A DNA stretch of 64,000 nucleotides from Propionivibrio dicarboxylicus (GTDB taxonomy: Bacteria > Pseudomonadota > Gammaproteobacteria > Burkholderiales > Rhodocyclaceae): assembly GCA_945902805.1 (NCBI GenBank), contig CAMDMZ010000003.1, positions 62,001-126,000 on the forward strand, written 5' to 3'. Position numbers and translations under genes: made by a program. The notes under the pieces are model-generated. The model was given only the letters and a program-made list of their open reading frames with translations. It did not search any database and was not told the origin of the DNA. Of this stretch, positions 63,619 through 64,000 are shown piece by piece (positions within the stretch are counted from its first letter, which is position 1; every line of letters starts with the position of its first letter).

Positions 63619-64000
63619 TCAATTTAATCCAAGGATCTTGGCTTGCCTCAAGTGAAACTCACCATCGCGAAATTGGAACCCGAGCCGGAGTGGATCGTCG
63701 GGAAAAGAAACCAGTATTCCCTCTTTCAGCAATTGATCCGGTCGCTCAAGTTTTTTCCCGAGGCGTTCCTCATAGCTCTTCTGCGCCTCACGCAAGCTGA
63801 CCAAACCTTCAATCCGGATAACGCGCTTATCCAGCATCTCGCGCAATTTCGGATCGCGCGCACCATCGCGCTCCAGACGCAGCATACTTAGCGCCATGTG
63901 GGCATCTTTTGTCGCATTCACGGTCAGCATGATCGCGATATTGCGAAATCCGGCTGCATTCTCCGTTGATCGCTCGGCCGCCAGCTCAATGGCCTGACGC
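63619..64000 (-). CDS. Hypothetical protein, C-terminal part (cut by window edge)
   Basis: The frame is open from the window end, so an internal Met at 63930 is not the start. The visible 126 residues are helical and charged (RQAIELAAERSTENAAGFRN) and end EFHLRQAKILGLN. The repeat-like helix pairs recall TPR-type proteins in the upstream part. Unknown; 19 nt before the ABC ATPase gene, so possibly same transcript. Confidence 0.5.
   Translation of the reverse strand, partial: RQAIELAAERSTENAAGFRNIAIMLTVNATKDAHMALSMLRLERDGARDPKLREMLDKRVIRIEGLVSLREAQKSYEERLGKKLERPDQLLKEGILVSFPDDPLRLGFQFRDGEFHLRQAKILGLN

Overview
The window looks like a betaproteobacterial chromosome, probably Rhodocyclales or Nitrosomonadales. 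This is inferred from gene content and order: tig-clpP-clpX-lon-tRNA-Val-ppiD, ribF-ileS-lspA-fkpB-ispH, alaS, hopanoid hpnCDE, queG/tsaE/amiC, waaF, and a DdlR-free housekeeping backbone with short intergenic gaps. Two foreign segments interrupt it.

Layout. 1-5.26 kb is the end of an integrated IncQ-like mobilizable element, all on the minus strand: a RepA-type helicase (cut by the window edge), a hypothetical gene, a RepB-type primase, a MobA/MobL relaxase, an RSF1010-like oriT, a small Mob accessory protein, a DUF4116 repeat protein and a helix-turn-helix protein. It stops next to tRNA-Thr(CGU). 5.3-35.1 kb is chromosomal backbone: ugpB/ugpQ-like genes, alaS, a long minus-strand run (ilvE, zinc finger, waaF, SnoaL, yheT, phosphomannomutase, EAL-HDOD), nudJ-mnmA, HU, sseA, queG divergent from tsaE-amiC, ribF-ileS-lspA-fkpB-ispH, two head-to-head phosphoribosyltransferases, a Sel1 protein, fabI and ppiD. 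35.17-53.49 kb is an 18.3-kb element integrated in tRNA-Val(UAC), bounded by 48-bp direct repeats (one mismatch). 53.5-64 kb is backbone again: lon, clpX, clpP, tig, tRNA-Leu(UAG), hpnC-hpnD-hpnE, an ABC ATPase and a partial gene.

The tRNA-Val element is the main discovery. It has an integrase, a candidate directionality factor, a Cas4-like nuclease, a DUF2815 ssDNA-binding protein, an SNF2-like helicase, HNH, small and large terminase, and small unknown genes, but no recognisable portal, capsid or tail gene. It therefore resembles a phage satellite or stripped prophage that replicates and packages with help. Its family-B DNA polymerase is divided between two intact, translationally coupled genes. 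The first carries the exonuclease and polymerase motifs A and B, and continues in frame into an amino-acid:DNA-transferase / alpha-glutamyl-putrescinyl-thymine pyrophosphorylase-like domain. The second begins with motif C and the thumb, and continues into a primase, zinc-binding and RecA-like helicase module. The palm active site would have to be rebuilt from two multifunctional proteins.

Other notable signals are: an 830-bp non-coding region made of two nested-palindrome modules (candidate origin or packaging site) in the same element; a shared site near attL, near attR and in front of the candidate Xis gene; a roughly 25-bp dispersed repeat present nine times in the backbone, inside or touching core genes and absent from both mobile elements; and a 144-bp MITE-like palindromic repeat.
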